A stretch of 64,000 nucleotides of DNA, taken from NCBI RefSeq assembly GCF_900142385.1, contig NZ_FRAQ01000002.1, forward strand, positions 434,001-498,000, in the 5' to 3' direction. Each line of letters opens with the position of its first letter. Position 1 is the first letter of the stretch. Below, in pieces: positions 37,418-46,086 of the stretch. Made by a program: the position numbers and the translations under genes. Under the pieces are notes generated by a model. It saw only the letters and a program-made list of their open reading frames with translations. It did no database searches and was not told the DNA's origin. The DNA comes from Marinobacter antarcticus. Lineage in GTDB: Bacteria > Pseudomonadota > Gammaproteobacteria > Pseudomonadales > Oleiphilaceae.

Positions 37418-37891
37418 TTACTTGAGGTTATAAACAAAGGACTGGACATAGCCACGGCCAGAAACTGACTTGCCAGAACCTTCAGTGGTCAGAGGAGCCA
37501 CCACATCTGCACGGTTGTCACGCATGTCTTCAACGGCGGTATCAACACGAACCTGGTAACCGGAGTCGATCAGTGCGTCGTCAAGTTCCAGCGTCACGTT
37601 CAGGGTGCGCCCACTGGTAACACTGGCACCGGTCAGGCCATCGTATTCAGCCTGGCTCTGACCACTGCCCCGGGCCCAGTCACGCAGATGCTTGTAATAC
37701 TTACTCTTCTCGCCAGCAATCCAGAGAGTTCCGTGGTATTGGCCATCGGCATCGGTGAGGTAGAGCGCTAGATAGGCTCCATCACCACCATAATTGCTCA
37801 GTTGTGTGGTAAAGGTGACTTCCCGGGCCTGTGCGTAAACCGGCAACGCCATGGCAGTCGCAAGCCCCAGTGCTAACAGAATCTTCTTCAT
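37418..37891 (-). CDS. Exported DUF2271 protein
   Basis: The 157-residue protein has a signal peptide (residues 1 to about 22) and a mature domain matching DUF2271, with LSNYGGDGAYLALYLTDADG, KYYKHLRDWARG and DGLTGASVTSGRTL. DUF2271 proteins are usually linked with PepSY flavoreductases and ApbE-type enzymes, and the function is unknown. The segment DGLTGASVTSGR looks like a periplasmic flavin-attachment style motif (SGAT/GAS-like), but I would not claim FMN binding. It probably forms an operon with the PepSY protein upstream and the fusion protein downstream. Confidence 0.75.
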   Translation of the reverse strand: MKKILLALGLATAMALPVYAQAREVTFTTQLSNYGGDGAYLALYLTDADGQYHGTLWIAGEKSKYYKHLRDWARGSGQSQAEYDGLTGASVTSGRTLNVTLELDDALIDSGYQVRVDTAVEDMRDNRADVVAPLTTEGSGKSVSGRGYVQSFVYNLK

Positions 37892-37908
37892 GATGTAATC
37901 TCCTATAA

Positions 37909-38298
37909 CTACTCAACAGTCACGGTGGGGCGGCCTTTGATGATGCCCTTACGCGGAGCCTGCTCTTCGCTTATCGGTTTGCTATAGCTCCCCGACTTGC
38001 CCCGAGAGTCGTCATCGTCATCGTCATCGTCGTCTTCCCGCTCCATCTCCATTAGCTCAAAGGTCGCCGGCGAGTACTCAGCTTCCACCCGATGACCATC
38101 TGGATCCCTGCCTTTGACTTCGTAACAGCCGTCATCCACCTTGATGCGGAAAACCGTCCAGCCTTCCGATTCAAGCTGTTGCCGGAGATTCTCCCGGGGC
38201 TGCCATCCGGCAATCGGGTCATCGCAATCATCGTCAGCCAGGGCGTTGCTGCTCATTAGCAGCAACGAAAATGTGATAACAATGGGTTTTATTTTCAT
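37909..38298 (-). CDS. Exported PepSY-domain protein with a poly-Asp stretch
   Basis: This 129-residue protein begins with a signal peptide (about 1-21) followed by a PepSY domain (LRQQLESEGWTVFRIKVDDGCYEVKGRDPDGHRVEAEYSP). The region after it contains a run of nine Asp, encoded by an imperfect GAY trinucleotide repeat at 38008-38034. An acidic stretch like this could bind cations such as iron or calcium. It is the first gene of the operon, divergent from the response regulator. The 140-base gap between them carries operator-like repeats. Confidence 0.72.
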   Translation of the reverse strand: MKIKPIVITFSLLLMSSNALADDDCDDPIAGWQPRENLRQQLESEGWTVFRIKVDDGCYEVKGRDPDGHRVEAEYSPATFELMEMEREDDDDDDDDDSRGKSGSYSKPISEEQAPRKGIIKGRPTVTVE

Positions 38299-38344
38299 CG
38301 CATGTCTCCCGTTGAATGCGTTTAACGAATCTTAAGGCTCTTAC

Positions 38345-38391
38345 CTGACACTGGCCTGAATAGTAACAATGCTGTTTCAGGCTGCGGTCAG
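38345..38391. promoter_or_regulatory. Divergent pair of 11-bp direct repeats, candidate response-regulator boxes
   Basis: Two copies of a TTCAG-N6-GTCAG repeat stand back to back. One reads on the minus strand (CTGAC at 38345-38349 and CTGAA at 38356-38360), toward the PepSY gene. One reads on the plus strand (TTCAG at 38376-38380 and GTCAG at 38387-38391), toward the response regulator. Half-sites are 11 bases apart, one helical turn, as expected for an OmpR-family dimer. They probably control both divergent units. Confidence 0.6.
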
Positions 38392-38438
38392 TTAACGGCT
38401 GTAGTATCTTCTGCTGATGATCAGGCAAAGGGCGAAAT

Positions 38439-39104
38439 ATGCGCGTACTGTTGGTTGAAGATACAACTGGGTTGGGTGAGGCTGTGCGGGATCAGATCAG
38501 CGAAGATGGCCATGCCGTGGATTGGGTACAGAGCCTCGGTTTTGCCGATGCGAGTGTGAAAACCACCAGTTATAATCTGATTTTGCTCGACCTGATGCTG
38601 CCGGATGGCCACGGTTTTGATTTTTTAAAAAAACTGCGGGCAACCGGTGATGCAACCCCCGTGATCATTCTGACCGCCAGGGATCAGGTGTCAGACCGCA
38701 TTGCAGGGTTGAATGCCGGTGCTGACGACTACCTGGTAAAACCTTTTGATTTATCTGAACTCTCTGCCCGGGTGGCCGCCGTGGCAAGACGCTATCGCGG
38801 CAACCCAAACCCTCTGGTGCGTGTCGGAAACCTTGAAGTAGATCTTGGTGACCACCGCATTAGCCGCAACGGTCAGCCGGTGGAGCTAACCGCAAGGGAA
38901 TGGGCACTATTCGAGGGTTTTCTGCAGCGCCCGGGAATACTGCTATCGCGGGCTCAGCTTGAAGACCGGCTGTACGAATTCGGGGCCGAAATTGAAAGTA
39001 ATACCATCGAGGTCTACATCAGCCGTCTACGCAAAAAACTGGGGCGAAGTGCCATAGTGACTGTCAGAGGCATGGGCTACCGGCTGGAACCTGATGAGCA
39101 CTAA
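38439..39104 (+). CDS. OmpR-family response regulator (QseB/PmrA-like)
   Basis: This 221-residue regulator has a receiver domain with phosphorylatable D51 (LLDLMLPDG), the switch Thr (ILTAR) and the conserved Lys (VKPF), and a C-terminal winged helix (LTAREWALFEGFLQRPG, NTIEVYISRLRKKLG, VRGMGYRL). It is most like QseB/TctD/PmrA. It overlaps its sensor gene by 11 bases. By position and by the direct repeats upstream it probably autoregulates and controls the PepSY operon and the ferric-reductase-like gene at 46146. Confidence 0.9.
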   Translation: MRVLLVEDTTGLGEAVRDQISEDGHAVDWVQSLGFADASVKTTSYNLILLDLMLPDGHGFDFLKKLRATGDATPVIILTARDQVSDRIAGLNAGADDYLVKPFDLSELSARVAAVARRYRGNPNPLVRVGNLEVDLGDHRISRNGQPVELTAREWALFEGFLQRPGILLSRAQLEDRLYEFGAEIESNTIEVYISRLRKKLGRSAIVTVRGMGYRLEPDEH

Positions 39105-40431
39105 AACCAGCTTGCAAAAAACCCTTGGCACCTGGCTCACCATCGGAGTGACCTTGCTCTGGCTGTTGGGCGTTATTGCTTCAGGCCTGGTCGCCCGGCA
39201 CGAAATGAACGAGGTGTTCGACAGTGCGCTGGAGGAAACAGCGCAGCGTATCCTGCCACTGGCTGTGACCGACATACTGAACAGGGAAGGGGACACCGGC
39301 CTTCAGCGGGCATTGGCCCTGAAAGAGCACGATGAGTACCTCACCTATCTGATTCGCGATAAGTCAGGCAACCTCTTGCTGCAATCCCACGACGCGGATC
39401 CCCGGATTTTCGGTGCCATACCCCAAGAAGGATTCTCCGAAACGTCAACTCACCGGATATACGGGGAGTCAGCCATCAGCGGTACGCTGTACATTGAAGT
39501 TGCCGAGCCCTTGGCGCATAGACGCGTAGCCGTGCTGGAAACGAGTCTTGCATTACTCCTGCCACTGATACTTTTAATTCCCATCAGCCTGGTCGGGGTG
39601 TGGTGGGTGATAAGACGGTCACTTCGCGAGGTTTTACTACTGCAGCAATCGATAGAGGTCCGTGGTGGTGGCGACCTTTCTCCCGTGGCAGTCGACCGTC
39701 TGCCGGAAGAGTTTGGGCCCATCATGATTTCGGTTAACCGGTTGCTGGACCGCTTGCGTCGCGCACTTGAAGCCGAGCGCAGTTTTACCGCCAACAGTGC
39801 CCATGAATTGCGAACCCCGCTAGCAACGGCGTTGGCCAAGCTCCAGCGGTTAAAGGTGGAAACGCAGGACGTCAGAGTTAAAACCCAAGCCGGCGAGATT
39901 GAAGTGTCTCTACGCACCCTCTCCAGACTGTCCGAGAAGCTGTTGGAGCTGGCAAAGGCTGAGGGTGGCGGCGCCTTATCAGAACATCGTCACGATCTTG
40001 TACCCATACTGCGGATGATCGCCAGCGATTATGAGCACCAGGCGCCCGGTAAAATCGAGCTCAACCTGCCTGATGGAGACGTCACGTCATTACTTGACCT
40101 GGATGCCTTCGCCATTCTGGCTCGAAATCTGATCGAGAATGCCCTCAGGCATGGTGCGGACGATCAACCCGTGAACATTAGCCTGACAGGCGACGGTATC
40201 CTGCGGGTGGTCAATCGCGGTGAGATTGTATCGCCGGAGAAGCTCGCCTTGTTGCGAAACCGCTTTGTCCGCTCCAGCACGAAAGCAGTGGGCTCCGGCA
40301 TCGGGCTTGCGATTGTGGAAGCCATCGCCAGTGGTGCGGGAATTACGCTGACCCTTCGATCCCCAGCCTCAGGCCAGAGCGACGGTTTTGAAGCCGAACT
40401 TAATATTGCCGTGGTCGACGCGCACAGTTGA
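39094..40431 (+). CDS. Sensor histidine kinase (QseC/PmrB-like)
   Basis: This 445-residue kinase has two membrane segments (about 12-32 and 148-170) enclosing a periplasmic sensor of about 115 residues. These are followed by a HAMP-like linker, the H-box SAHELRTPLAT (phosphorylated His) and the ATPase motifs NLIENALRHG (N box) and GSGIGLAIVEA (G box). The sensor region has no recognisable domain. The genes around it suggest metal or redox sensing; that is an inference. Confidence 0.9.
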   Translation: MSTKTSLQKTLGTWLTIGVTLLWLLGVIASGLVARHEMNEVFDSALEETAQRILPLAVTDILNREGDTGLQRALALKEHDEYLTYLIRDKSGNLLLQSHDADPRIFGAIPQEGFSETSTHRIYGESAISGTLYIEVAEPLAHRRVAVLETSLALLLPLILLIPISLVGVWWVIRRSLREVLLLQQSIEVRGGGDLSPVAVDRLPEEFGPIMISVNRLLDRLRRALEAERSFTANSAHELRTPLATALAKLQRLKVETQDVRVKTQAGEIEVSLRTLSRLSEKLLELAKAEGGGALSEHRHDLVPILRMIASDYEHQAPGKIELNLPDGDVTSLLDLDAFAILARNLIENALRHGADDQPVNISLTGDGILRVVNRGEIVSPEKLALLRNRFVRSSTKAVGSGIGLAIVEAIASGAGITLTLRSPASGQSDGFEAELNIAVVDAHS

Positions 40432-40490
40432 AGGCTCGCTCGTGCATCGCTGGAAAACCAGAAGCGGGCGCCTGACCCGCCATCCATACC

Positions 40491-40721
40491 TCAGGCGAGC
40501 AATTTCTGGATCTCGTCTGCATTGGCCACTTTGCCTTCAATAACGATTTCACCATCAATCGCCAGTGCCGGGGTGCGCATAATGCCGGCATCAATGATGG
40601 CATTGGTGTCGGTCACTTTCTCGACTTCATATTGGAGTCCTTTCGCATTTGCTGCGTCTTCTGCATTCGTTGTTAATTGTTTGCACTTGGAACAGCCACT
40701 GCCATAGATAGTAAATTTCAT
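40491..40721 (-). CDS. Small thioredoxin-like protein (redox-active disulfide protein 2 family)
   Basis: This 76-residue thioredoxin-fold protein has the active site GCSKC (CxxC at about Cys 10 and 13) after the starting MKFTIYGSG, and the cis-Pro stretch MRTPALAIDG. The absence of a signal peptide places it in the cytoplasm. Such mini-thioredoxins are often linked with YraQ/ArsP-type permeases. Here that permease gene lies 39 bases upstream on the same strand, so the two probably form an operon. Confidence 0.82.
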   Translation of the reverse strand: MKFTIYGSGCSKCKQLTTNAEDAANAKGLQYEVEKVTDTNAIIDAGIMRTPALAIDGEIVIEGKVANADEIQKLLA

Positions 40722-40760
40722 TGTTTGTCCTCGCTCTTTACATGAGTTTAACGGTTGGAA

Positions 40761-42080
40761 TTACCACCAGTTGCCATAAACAAAACCGGTGGTGGTGGCC
40801 ATCACCACAACCAAAGCACAATAAACCAACGTTTTTTGCGTGCCTAATATTGTGCGAATCACCAGCATGTTCGGCAGGGAGAGTGCGGGCCCTGCCAATA
40901 GTAGCGCCAGTGCCGGCCCTTTGCCCATACCGGATCCCATCAACGCTTCAACGATAGGTACTTCGGTCAGGGTAGAAAAGTACATCAGTGCGCCCAATAC
41001 CGAGGCGATGACTGTGGAGGTCAGTGTGTTATCGCCCACGGCCATCGCTACCCATTCCGAAGGAATGATTCCTTCATGGCCAGGACGACCCAGCGCGAAG
41101 CCGGCAATGAATACCCCGCCCAGGAGCAGCGGTAGAATCTGTTTCGCAAAATCCCAGCTTTGTAGGGTCCACTCGCGATCTTGATCACGCAATGCCGCGA
41201 TAATCATCAAACCGGCAATACCGATAGCAAAGGGCAACTCGGGAGCACTTGGCACGATGACAGCCGCAACCACAATGACAGCCGCCAGAATCAGCAATTG
41301 ATTCGCCGGCCAATGCCAGCGCCAGATCAGTAGTCCCGCCAGAGCGGCGGAAAGCAGTGCCGTAATCAGCCACTTCCACTCATAGATCTGCATCCAGACA
41401 GCGCTGTCGGCAGCCGCCCAGTTTGCGAATACCAGCACCCCGACCATCAGCGCGAAAAAAGGCACAATTGCGCTCGCTGGCTTATCAGTGTCACCGCCAC
41501 CAAATCCGCGAGCGTTCTTGACCGTTCGCTGTGCCTCTTCCTTGCGATAGATCAGGTGCATGATGGTACCAATCACCAGTGCAAACAGAATGGCTCCGAC
41601 GGCCCGGGCAATACCGATCTCAGGCCCCAGAACTTTGGCTGTGACGACAACGGCCATGATATTGATGGCGGGCCCTGAATAAAGAAACGCAATCGCCGCG
41701 CCCAGGCCCGCACCACGCTTGTAGATGCCGCCGAATAGGGGCAGGACAGTACAGGAACAGACAGCCAGCAGCGTGCCGGATACCGATGCCACGCTGAATG
41801 CCACCGGCTTGGACGCCTCGGGCCCCAGATAGCGCATAACCGCATCCTGGCTGATATACGCCGACATGGCACCGGCAATCAGGAACGCTGGCAGCAAGCA
41901 CAGGATAACGTGTTCCTGGGCGTACCAATGGGTCAAGCGAACCGCCTCCAGTACTGCGTTGTCGAAGCGCGCAGTTCCGGCTGGAATAAAATAGATCAGC
42001 ACAAAGACGGCCAACATAAAAAACAGCAGGTTGGCTTCACGAGAGTTGCTGGCGTAAAGCTCGCGCAATCGTGTGGTCAT
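40761..42080 (-). CDS. Permease of the ArsP/YraQ (DUF318) family
   Basis: The 439-residue protein has about ten membrane helices, with two related halves. It carries VCSCTVLPLFGG near residue 109, a Cys-rich loop similar to that of ArsP, and ends in a second permease half (LTEVPIVEALMGSGMGKGPAL). ArsP exports organoarsenicals, while related proteins have been linked to copper and zinc handling. Paired with a mini-thioredoxin it may move a thiol-reactive compound. The family match is solid, the substrate is not. The 227 bases upstream (42081-42307) hold no gene. Confidence 0.72.
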   Translation of the reverse strand: MTTRLRELYASNSREANLLFFMLAVFVLIYFIPAGTARFDNAVLEAVRLTHWYAQEHVILCLLPAFLIAGAMSAYISQDAVMRYLGPEASKPVAFSVASVSGTLLAVCSCTVLPLFGGIYKRGAGLGAAIAFLYSGPAINIMAVVVTAKVLGPEIGIARAVGAILFALVIGTIMHLIYRKEEAQRTVKNARGFGGGDTDKPASAIVPFFALMVGVLVFANWAAADSAVWMQIYEWKWLITALLSAALAGLLIWRWHWPANQLLILAAVIVVAAVIVPSAPELPFAIGIAGLMIIAALRDQDREWTLQSWDFAKQILPLLLGGVFIAGFALGRPGHEGIIPSEWVAMAVGDNTLTSTVIASVLGALMYFSTLTEVPIVEALMGSGMGKGPALALLLAGPALSLPNMLVIRTILGTQKTLVYCALVVVMATTTGFVYGNWW

Positions 42081-42307
42081 CTAAACATTCCTTGGAAGGG
42101 GCATGGTTGAAGCATTCCCGTCATGGAGACGAACACACCCGCAAAAGGATGCTAAAAAATGTGTTTTATCGAGGGACTGCGTAGCGCTATTTCAGTTCCC
42201 TGTGAGGTTCAATGTATTCAAGGGGTTCACTTGTCAAGACATAGACTATACCTCATCGTGTGCGACTGTAGTCCTTTTGCCGGATCAGTTCGACCTTAGC
42301 ACGGCGC

Positions 42308-43018
42308 TCATTCAAACCCCCGTCCTTCGCCCATTTCCTCGTGGGTTACGCCGTCACGGATGTGATAAATACGCTTGAAAGTGGGTATGATTTTTTCGTC
42401 GTGGGTGACAACGATAATGGCGGTCTCGAACTTACACGCCATGTCGTTGAGGATCTTTATGACGGCCATGGCGCGCTCACTGTCAAGGGCGGCCGTCGGT
42501 TCGTCGGCCAGTATCACTGGCGGCTGATTTACCAGCCCGCGTGCGATCGCTACCCGCTGCTGTTCGCCACCAGAAAGCTTTGATGGCATGCTGCGGGCAC
42601 GGTGTTGTACGTCCAGCGCTGTGAGTAATTCGAGTGCCCTTGCACGCGCCTCGCCATTTGGCATGCCTCTCAACATAGGCAGTAGCGCAACGTTATCAGT
42701 GACATCAAGAAAAGGAATCAGATACGGAGCTTGAAACACGTAGCCGATTTTATCACGTCGCAGAGCGCGAAGGTCACGGACTTTCCAGCCATCATCAAAG
42801 ATTACTTGATCACCTAGAATCATGCGCCCGGCGCTCGGGTTAATCACCGCACCAAGACATTTGAGCAAGGTACTTTTGCCGGAGCCGGAAGGCCCAATGA
42901 GGCCGACAACTTCTCCCGGTGCAACCTGCATGTCTACATGCTTTAACGCATCAACTGCAGTATCGCCCTTGCCGTAACGCTTGCTCAATCCTTCAATACG
43001 GATACCCTTTTCGCTCAT
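42308..43018 (-). CDS. ABC transporter ATPase of a DevBCA/MacB-type exporter
   Basis: The 236-residue ATPase, read from ATG 43018 (a start at 43048 is possible but runs over the preceding permease gene), has Walker [10 protein letters not shown], signature [15 protein letters not shown] and Walker B VILADEPTAALDS. It is of the MacB/LolD/DevA type. It is the last gene of an operon with an FtsX-like permease and an HlyD-like adaptor, and a TetR regulator precedes the operon. Confidence 0.88.
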   Translation of the reverse strand: MSEKGIRIEGLSKRYGKGDTAVDALKHVDMQVAPGEVVGLIGPSGSGKSTLLKCLGAVINPSAGRMILGDQVIFDDGWKVRDLRALRRDKIGYVFQAPYLIPFLDVTDNVALLPMLRGMPNGEARARALELLTALDVQHRARSMPSKLSGGEQQRVAIARGLVNQPPVILADEPTAALDSERAMAVIKILNDMACKFETAIIVVTHDEKIIPTFKRIYHIRDGVTHEEMGEGRGFE

Positions 43019-43022
43019 CTTG

Positions 43023-44225
43023 TCACCCAATCGCTTCGGCCGGATCAACCTTCAGTGCAGCATAAATGGCGATAACGCTCGACAATACGCAGATCAAAAC
43101 AACCGCAATGAACCCAAATATTGAATCAAGGGGTTCAAGCAACACATATTTGGGAAATATCGGTGCCATAAACAAGGTGGCGACTATTTTTCCAACCACG
43201 AAGCCGATGACTCCCAGGGCAATTGCCTGTTGCAGGATCATTCCGGCAATAGTGCGGTTTCGAGTGCCAATCAGCTTGAGCACGGCGATCTCACGGATTT
43301 TGCCAAGCGTCAGTGTATAGATAATAAAAGCCACAATAGCTGCACTAACCATCGAAAGAATCACCAGAAACATACCGATCTGTTTTGCGGAGGTGGCGAT
43401 CAACTTACCTACAAGGATCTCTTCCATCTGCACCCGGGTATACACCGTCAGCCGTTTCCAGCGGCGGATCGATTCAGCCACATCGTCCACGCTATAACCG
43501 TTTTTTATCTGTACCAGAACCGCGTTTACATAGGTGTTGGTGGTTTGCGAATGGATAACGGCGTCAAGCAAGTCAGGACTGCCTGGCTTGTTGAATGCCG
43601 GGTTGGCCTCAGTGCGACGCCGGCTTTGCAAGATGGCATCATTGTCTTTCAGAAACTGTGCCTCCTGGGCATCTTTTAACGGAATAAACACCATGGGGTC
43701 GCCACCAGAGGAAACCATGCGGCGGGTCAAGCCAACCACTGTGTAGTGGTTGCGGCGTATCTGGAGGCGATCGCCAAGCTTGAAACCACTTGCGATATCA
43801 GCGACGGCTTCATAATGGCTACGGGTGATCTGACGGCCGGCAACCAGATACGGCGGCCAGCCAGGTGTGCCGGGTTCGCCTGCCGTTATGCCGGCGATCA
43901 TTGCTCGCACATCGCGCTGACCTTGGCGCACCTGCATGGTGAGGTAAGTGACATTGGCTGTTCGTGCGACACCGGGCATACCGCGGATACCGCGCCAGGT
44001 ATCCTGATAGACACTGGACGGTTCTGCATAAGGGCCCAGGGTATCCTTTTGCACCACCCAGAGATCTGCCCTGCTGTTATCCAGCAATACTTTCGCATCA
44101 TCTATCATGCCACGATAGATTCCGGCCATAGAGAGCGTTACGCCAATCAGCAGCCCGAGACCTACACCGGTAAAAACGAATTTCCCCCACGCCTGAAGAA
44201 TGTCGCGGCCGGCCAGGCTTATCAT
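43023..44225 (-). CDS. FtsX-like ABC permease (DevC/MacB-type)
   Basis: The 400-residue permease has one N-terminal helix (about 16-36), a large periplasmic domain (about 40-270) and three C-terminal helices (about 275-395), the FtsX/MacB topology. The segment MVSSGGDPMVFIPLKDAQEAQF resembles DevC. MacB-like proteins work with a periplasmic adaptor and TolC to push substrates outward across the outer membrane. It overlaps the adaptor gene by 4 bases and lies 4 bases from the ATPase gene. Confidence 0.85.
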   Translation of the reverse strand: MISLAGRDILQAWGKFVFTGVGLGLLIGVTLSMAGIYRGMIDDAKVLLDNSRADLWVVQKDTLGPYAEPSSVYQDTWRGIRGMPGVARTANVTYLTMQVRQGQRDVRAMIAGITAGEPGTPGWPPYLVAGRQITRSHYEAVADIASGFKLGDRLQIRRNHYTVVGLTRRMVSSGGDPMVFIPLKDAQEAQFLKDNDAILQSRRRTEANPAFNKPGSPDLLDAVIHSQTTNTYVNAVLVQIKNGYSVDDVAESIRRWKRLTVYTRVQMEEILVGKLIATSAKQIGMFLVILSMVSAAIVAFIIYTLTLGKIREIAVLKLIGTRNRTIAGMILQQAIALGVIGFVVGKIVATLFMAPIFPKYVLLEPLDSIFGFIAVVLICVLSSVIAIYAALKVDPAEAIG

Positions 44226-45373
44226 CTGGACACCCCTGGAATGTGATCAACCACGTCGATGCGACTGCTCAACGTCAGCGCCTTTTCGCTGTAGAGCACA
44301 ACTTGATCGCCTTCCTTGATTCCCTTTTGGACTTGAACAAAGCCATCCAGGGACGAAACACCCAGAGTGACTGGCGTTAAACGCAACTCCTCGTCAACGA
44401 TTTGCCAAACGCCCACGTTATCGCCATCGCGACGAATTGCAGCATTGGAGAGGGTCGGCGCGGCAGGAAGGGCAGGGAGGTCAACCGTGATCTCTGCCAG
44501 CTCACCTATCGGTGGCAGAGGCCGGGGAATGTCATCGAAGACCACTTTGGCGAGCATTTCCTCGGTCACCGCGTCGGCTTTCAGTTCGATTCGCAACACA
44601 CGTCCATTCAGCGTTTGGCCGCTACGTGAGCGCAAAACAATATGAGCCGGTAACTCTTTGGCCAGCCCCGCTGCGCTGACCTGGTCAAAGCGCACATTGA
44701 CCCACAAACTCTCGGGATCGATGAGCTCCAGCACGGACTGGCCGGCGACGACCGTCGTGCCTGGCTCGGCGTCTCGCGAGGCGACTACGCCATCGTGCGG
44801 GGCGATCAGCCGTAGATTTTTCTGCTGCGTCACCAGAGCCTCTTGATCTGACCGAACACGGGCGAGGTCTTCCTGCGCAGCGGATAAGCCGGCCGCGGCT
44901 ATATCCAATTCCTGTTGTTTGGTGTTGAGAGCTTCATTGCTTGTCGATCCCGCGGCGAACAACTTTTTATAGCGGCCCGCCTGGGTCTGCGCATAGGTTT
45001 GCCGAGCCTCCGCGTCGCGCAATGCAGCTTGCGCTCGCCTGAATGCCGCTTGCTGCGAGCGCAGTTTGTCATCAAGGTCGACCGGGTCCATCTCGCCCAG
45101 TACTTGTCCAGCCTTGACCTGGTCGCCTACATGCACCTCCAGGAATTTGACGCGCCCGGCAAACGTTGGTCCGATCTTGTAGGTGTAACGCGCTTCCACA
45201 GTGCCGATGCCAAACAGCGCCGGCGTGAGCGCACGCGATTCCACTGTCACGACGGTGACTGCGACGGGGGCCAGTGGACCAGAGCGCAAGCCAACGTAGA
45301 TGAAAAGCACAAGCAAAGGAACGATGACAGCCAGCAGTGCCAGGGTGCGGCCCTGCAGCGGCAAGTGTTTCAT
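44222..45373 (-). CDS. Periplasmic adaptor of an ABC exporter (HlyD/DevB-type)
   Basis: The 383-residue protein has one N-terminal anchoring helix (about 11-30) and the standard adaptor order: a lipoyl-like half (KIGPTFAGRVKFLEVHVGDQVKAGQ), a coiled-coil hairpin of about 100 residues and the second lipoyl half (RLIAPHDGVVASRDAEPG), followed by a beta-barrel. The coiled coil would reach TolC. It overlaps the TetR gene by 4 bases and the permease gene by 4. Confidence 0.86.
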   Translation of the reverse strand: MKHLPLQGRTLALLAVIVPLLVLFIYVGLRSGPLAPVAVTVVTVESRALTPALFGIGTVEARYTYKIGPTFAGRVKFLEVHVGDQVKAGQVLGEMDPVDLDDKLRSQQAAFRRAQAALRDAEARQTYAQTQAGRYKKLFAAGSTSNEALNTKQQELDIAAAGLSAAQEDLARVRSDQEALVTQQKNLRLIAPHDGVVASRDAEPGTTVVAGQSVLELIDPESLWVNVRFDQVSAAGLAKELPAHIVLRSRSGQTLNGRVLRIELKADAVTEEMLAKVVFDDIPRPLPPIGELAEITVDLPALPAAPTLSNAAIRRDGDNVGVWQIVDEELRLTPVTLGVSSLDGFVQVQKGIKEGDQVVLYSEKALTLSSRIDVVDHIPGVSR

Positions 45374-45978
45374 AAATCACTCCCGATACCGCGCCGATAA
45401 ATCGCGAATACTCGGGGTGCATCGTGGCGTATGTGTTGTACATCTCCACTCAATAGCGATTGCATGACCAGGCCCTGAATCGTGCCAATGAACAGCGTGG
45501 CCGCCGCCTCGTTATCCAACGAAGAATTCAACTCACCACTCGACTTGCCCTTCTCAATAAGATGATTGAGGCGTTCTCCGTAGCGTTGAATCAGGGTCTG
45601 CACCATACGCTTGGCTGGCGTCGATTCTGCACGTTGAAGTTCGCCAAACATCATCCTGGGCACCCCAGGATGCTCAGCCACAAATTCGACATGAGTCATG
45701 AATATCGCCTCCAATGCCGCCAAAGGCGATTCAATTCCCTGTGTAGAGCGGTCAATTCGATCCAGCAGACGCTCCGCCACCCATTCCATGACAGCCTGCC
45801 AAATGGCCTCCTTGTTCGGGAAATGGCGAAACAAAGCGCCTTGGGTTAAATTCATGTGCTTGGCGATAGCAGCTGTCGTTATCTCGCCAGGATTCTGCGA
45901 GCCGGCAAGCTGAACCACAGACTCGACTGTAGCGGACCGGCGTGCATCGGCCGGAAGGTTCTTTGAGCGCTTGATCAT
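45370..45978 (-). CDS. TetR-family regulator of the DevBCA-type exporter
   Basis: This 202-residue regulator, from ATG 45978 with a GGGAGG ribosome site, has the TetR helix-turn-helix EITTAAIAKHMNLTQGALFRHFPNKEAIWQAV. The C-terminal part is of the drug- or stress-regulator kind. It heads the operon TetR-adaptor-permease-ATPase. A perfect 24-base palindrome starts 15 bases upstream of its start codon and probably is its own operator. The gene may thus control both itself and the exporter. Confidence 0.87.
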   Translation of the reverse strand: MIKRSKNLPADARRSATVESVVQLAGSQNPGEITTAAIAKHMNLTQGALFRHFPNKEAIWQAVMEWVAERLLDRIDRSTQGIESPLAALEAIFMTHVEFVAEHPGVPRMMFGELQRAESTPAKRMVQTLIQRYGERLNHLIEKGKSSGELNSSLDNEAAATLFIGTIQGLVMQSLLSGDVQHIRHDAPRVFAIYRRGIGSDL

Positions 45979-45993
45979 GATAGCCTCCCACAA

Positions 45994-46017
45994 AAGATAG
46001 TAATTGATTACTATCTT
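45994..46017. promoter_or_regulatory. Perfect palindromic operator upstream of tetR
   Basis: AAGATAGTAAT, a two-base centre TG, and ATTACTATCTT form a perfect inverted repeat of 11-base arms (45994-46004 and 46007-46017). TetR proteins bind such palindromes; its position right at the tetR start suggests autorepression of the exporter operon. Confidence 0.7.
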
Positions 46018-46086
46018 ATTTGAAGGGCGTGAAACGTGCAATACGAACCCTGTGTGAGAGTTTGAACCCGACTTAGTTTGTTGATT

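Noticed and set aside
40470..40490. GC-rich hairpin between the convergent kinase and thioredoxin genes as a terminator
   Set aside because: The stem is short and no T-run follows on either strand.
42200..42260. Possible MerR-type promoter before the ArsP/YraQ-type permease
   Set aside because: A TTGACA-like box is seen on the minus strand, but no convincing -10 at the right spacing and no MerR gene nearby.
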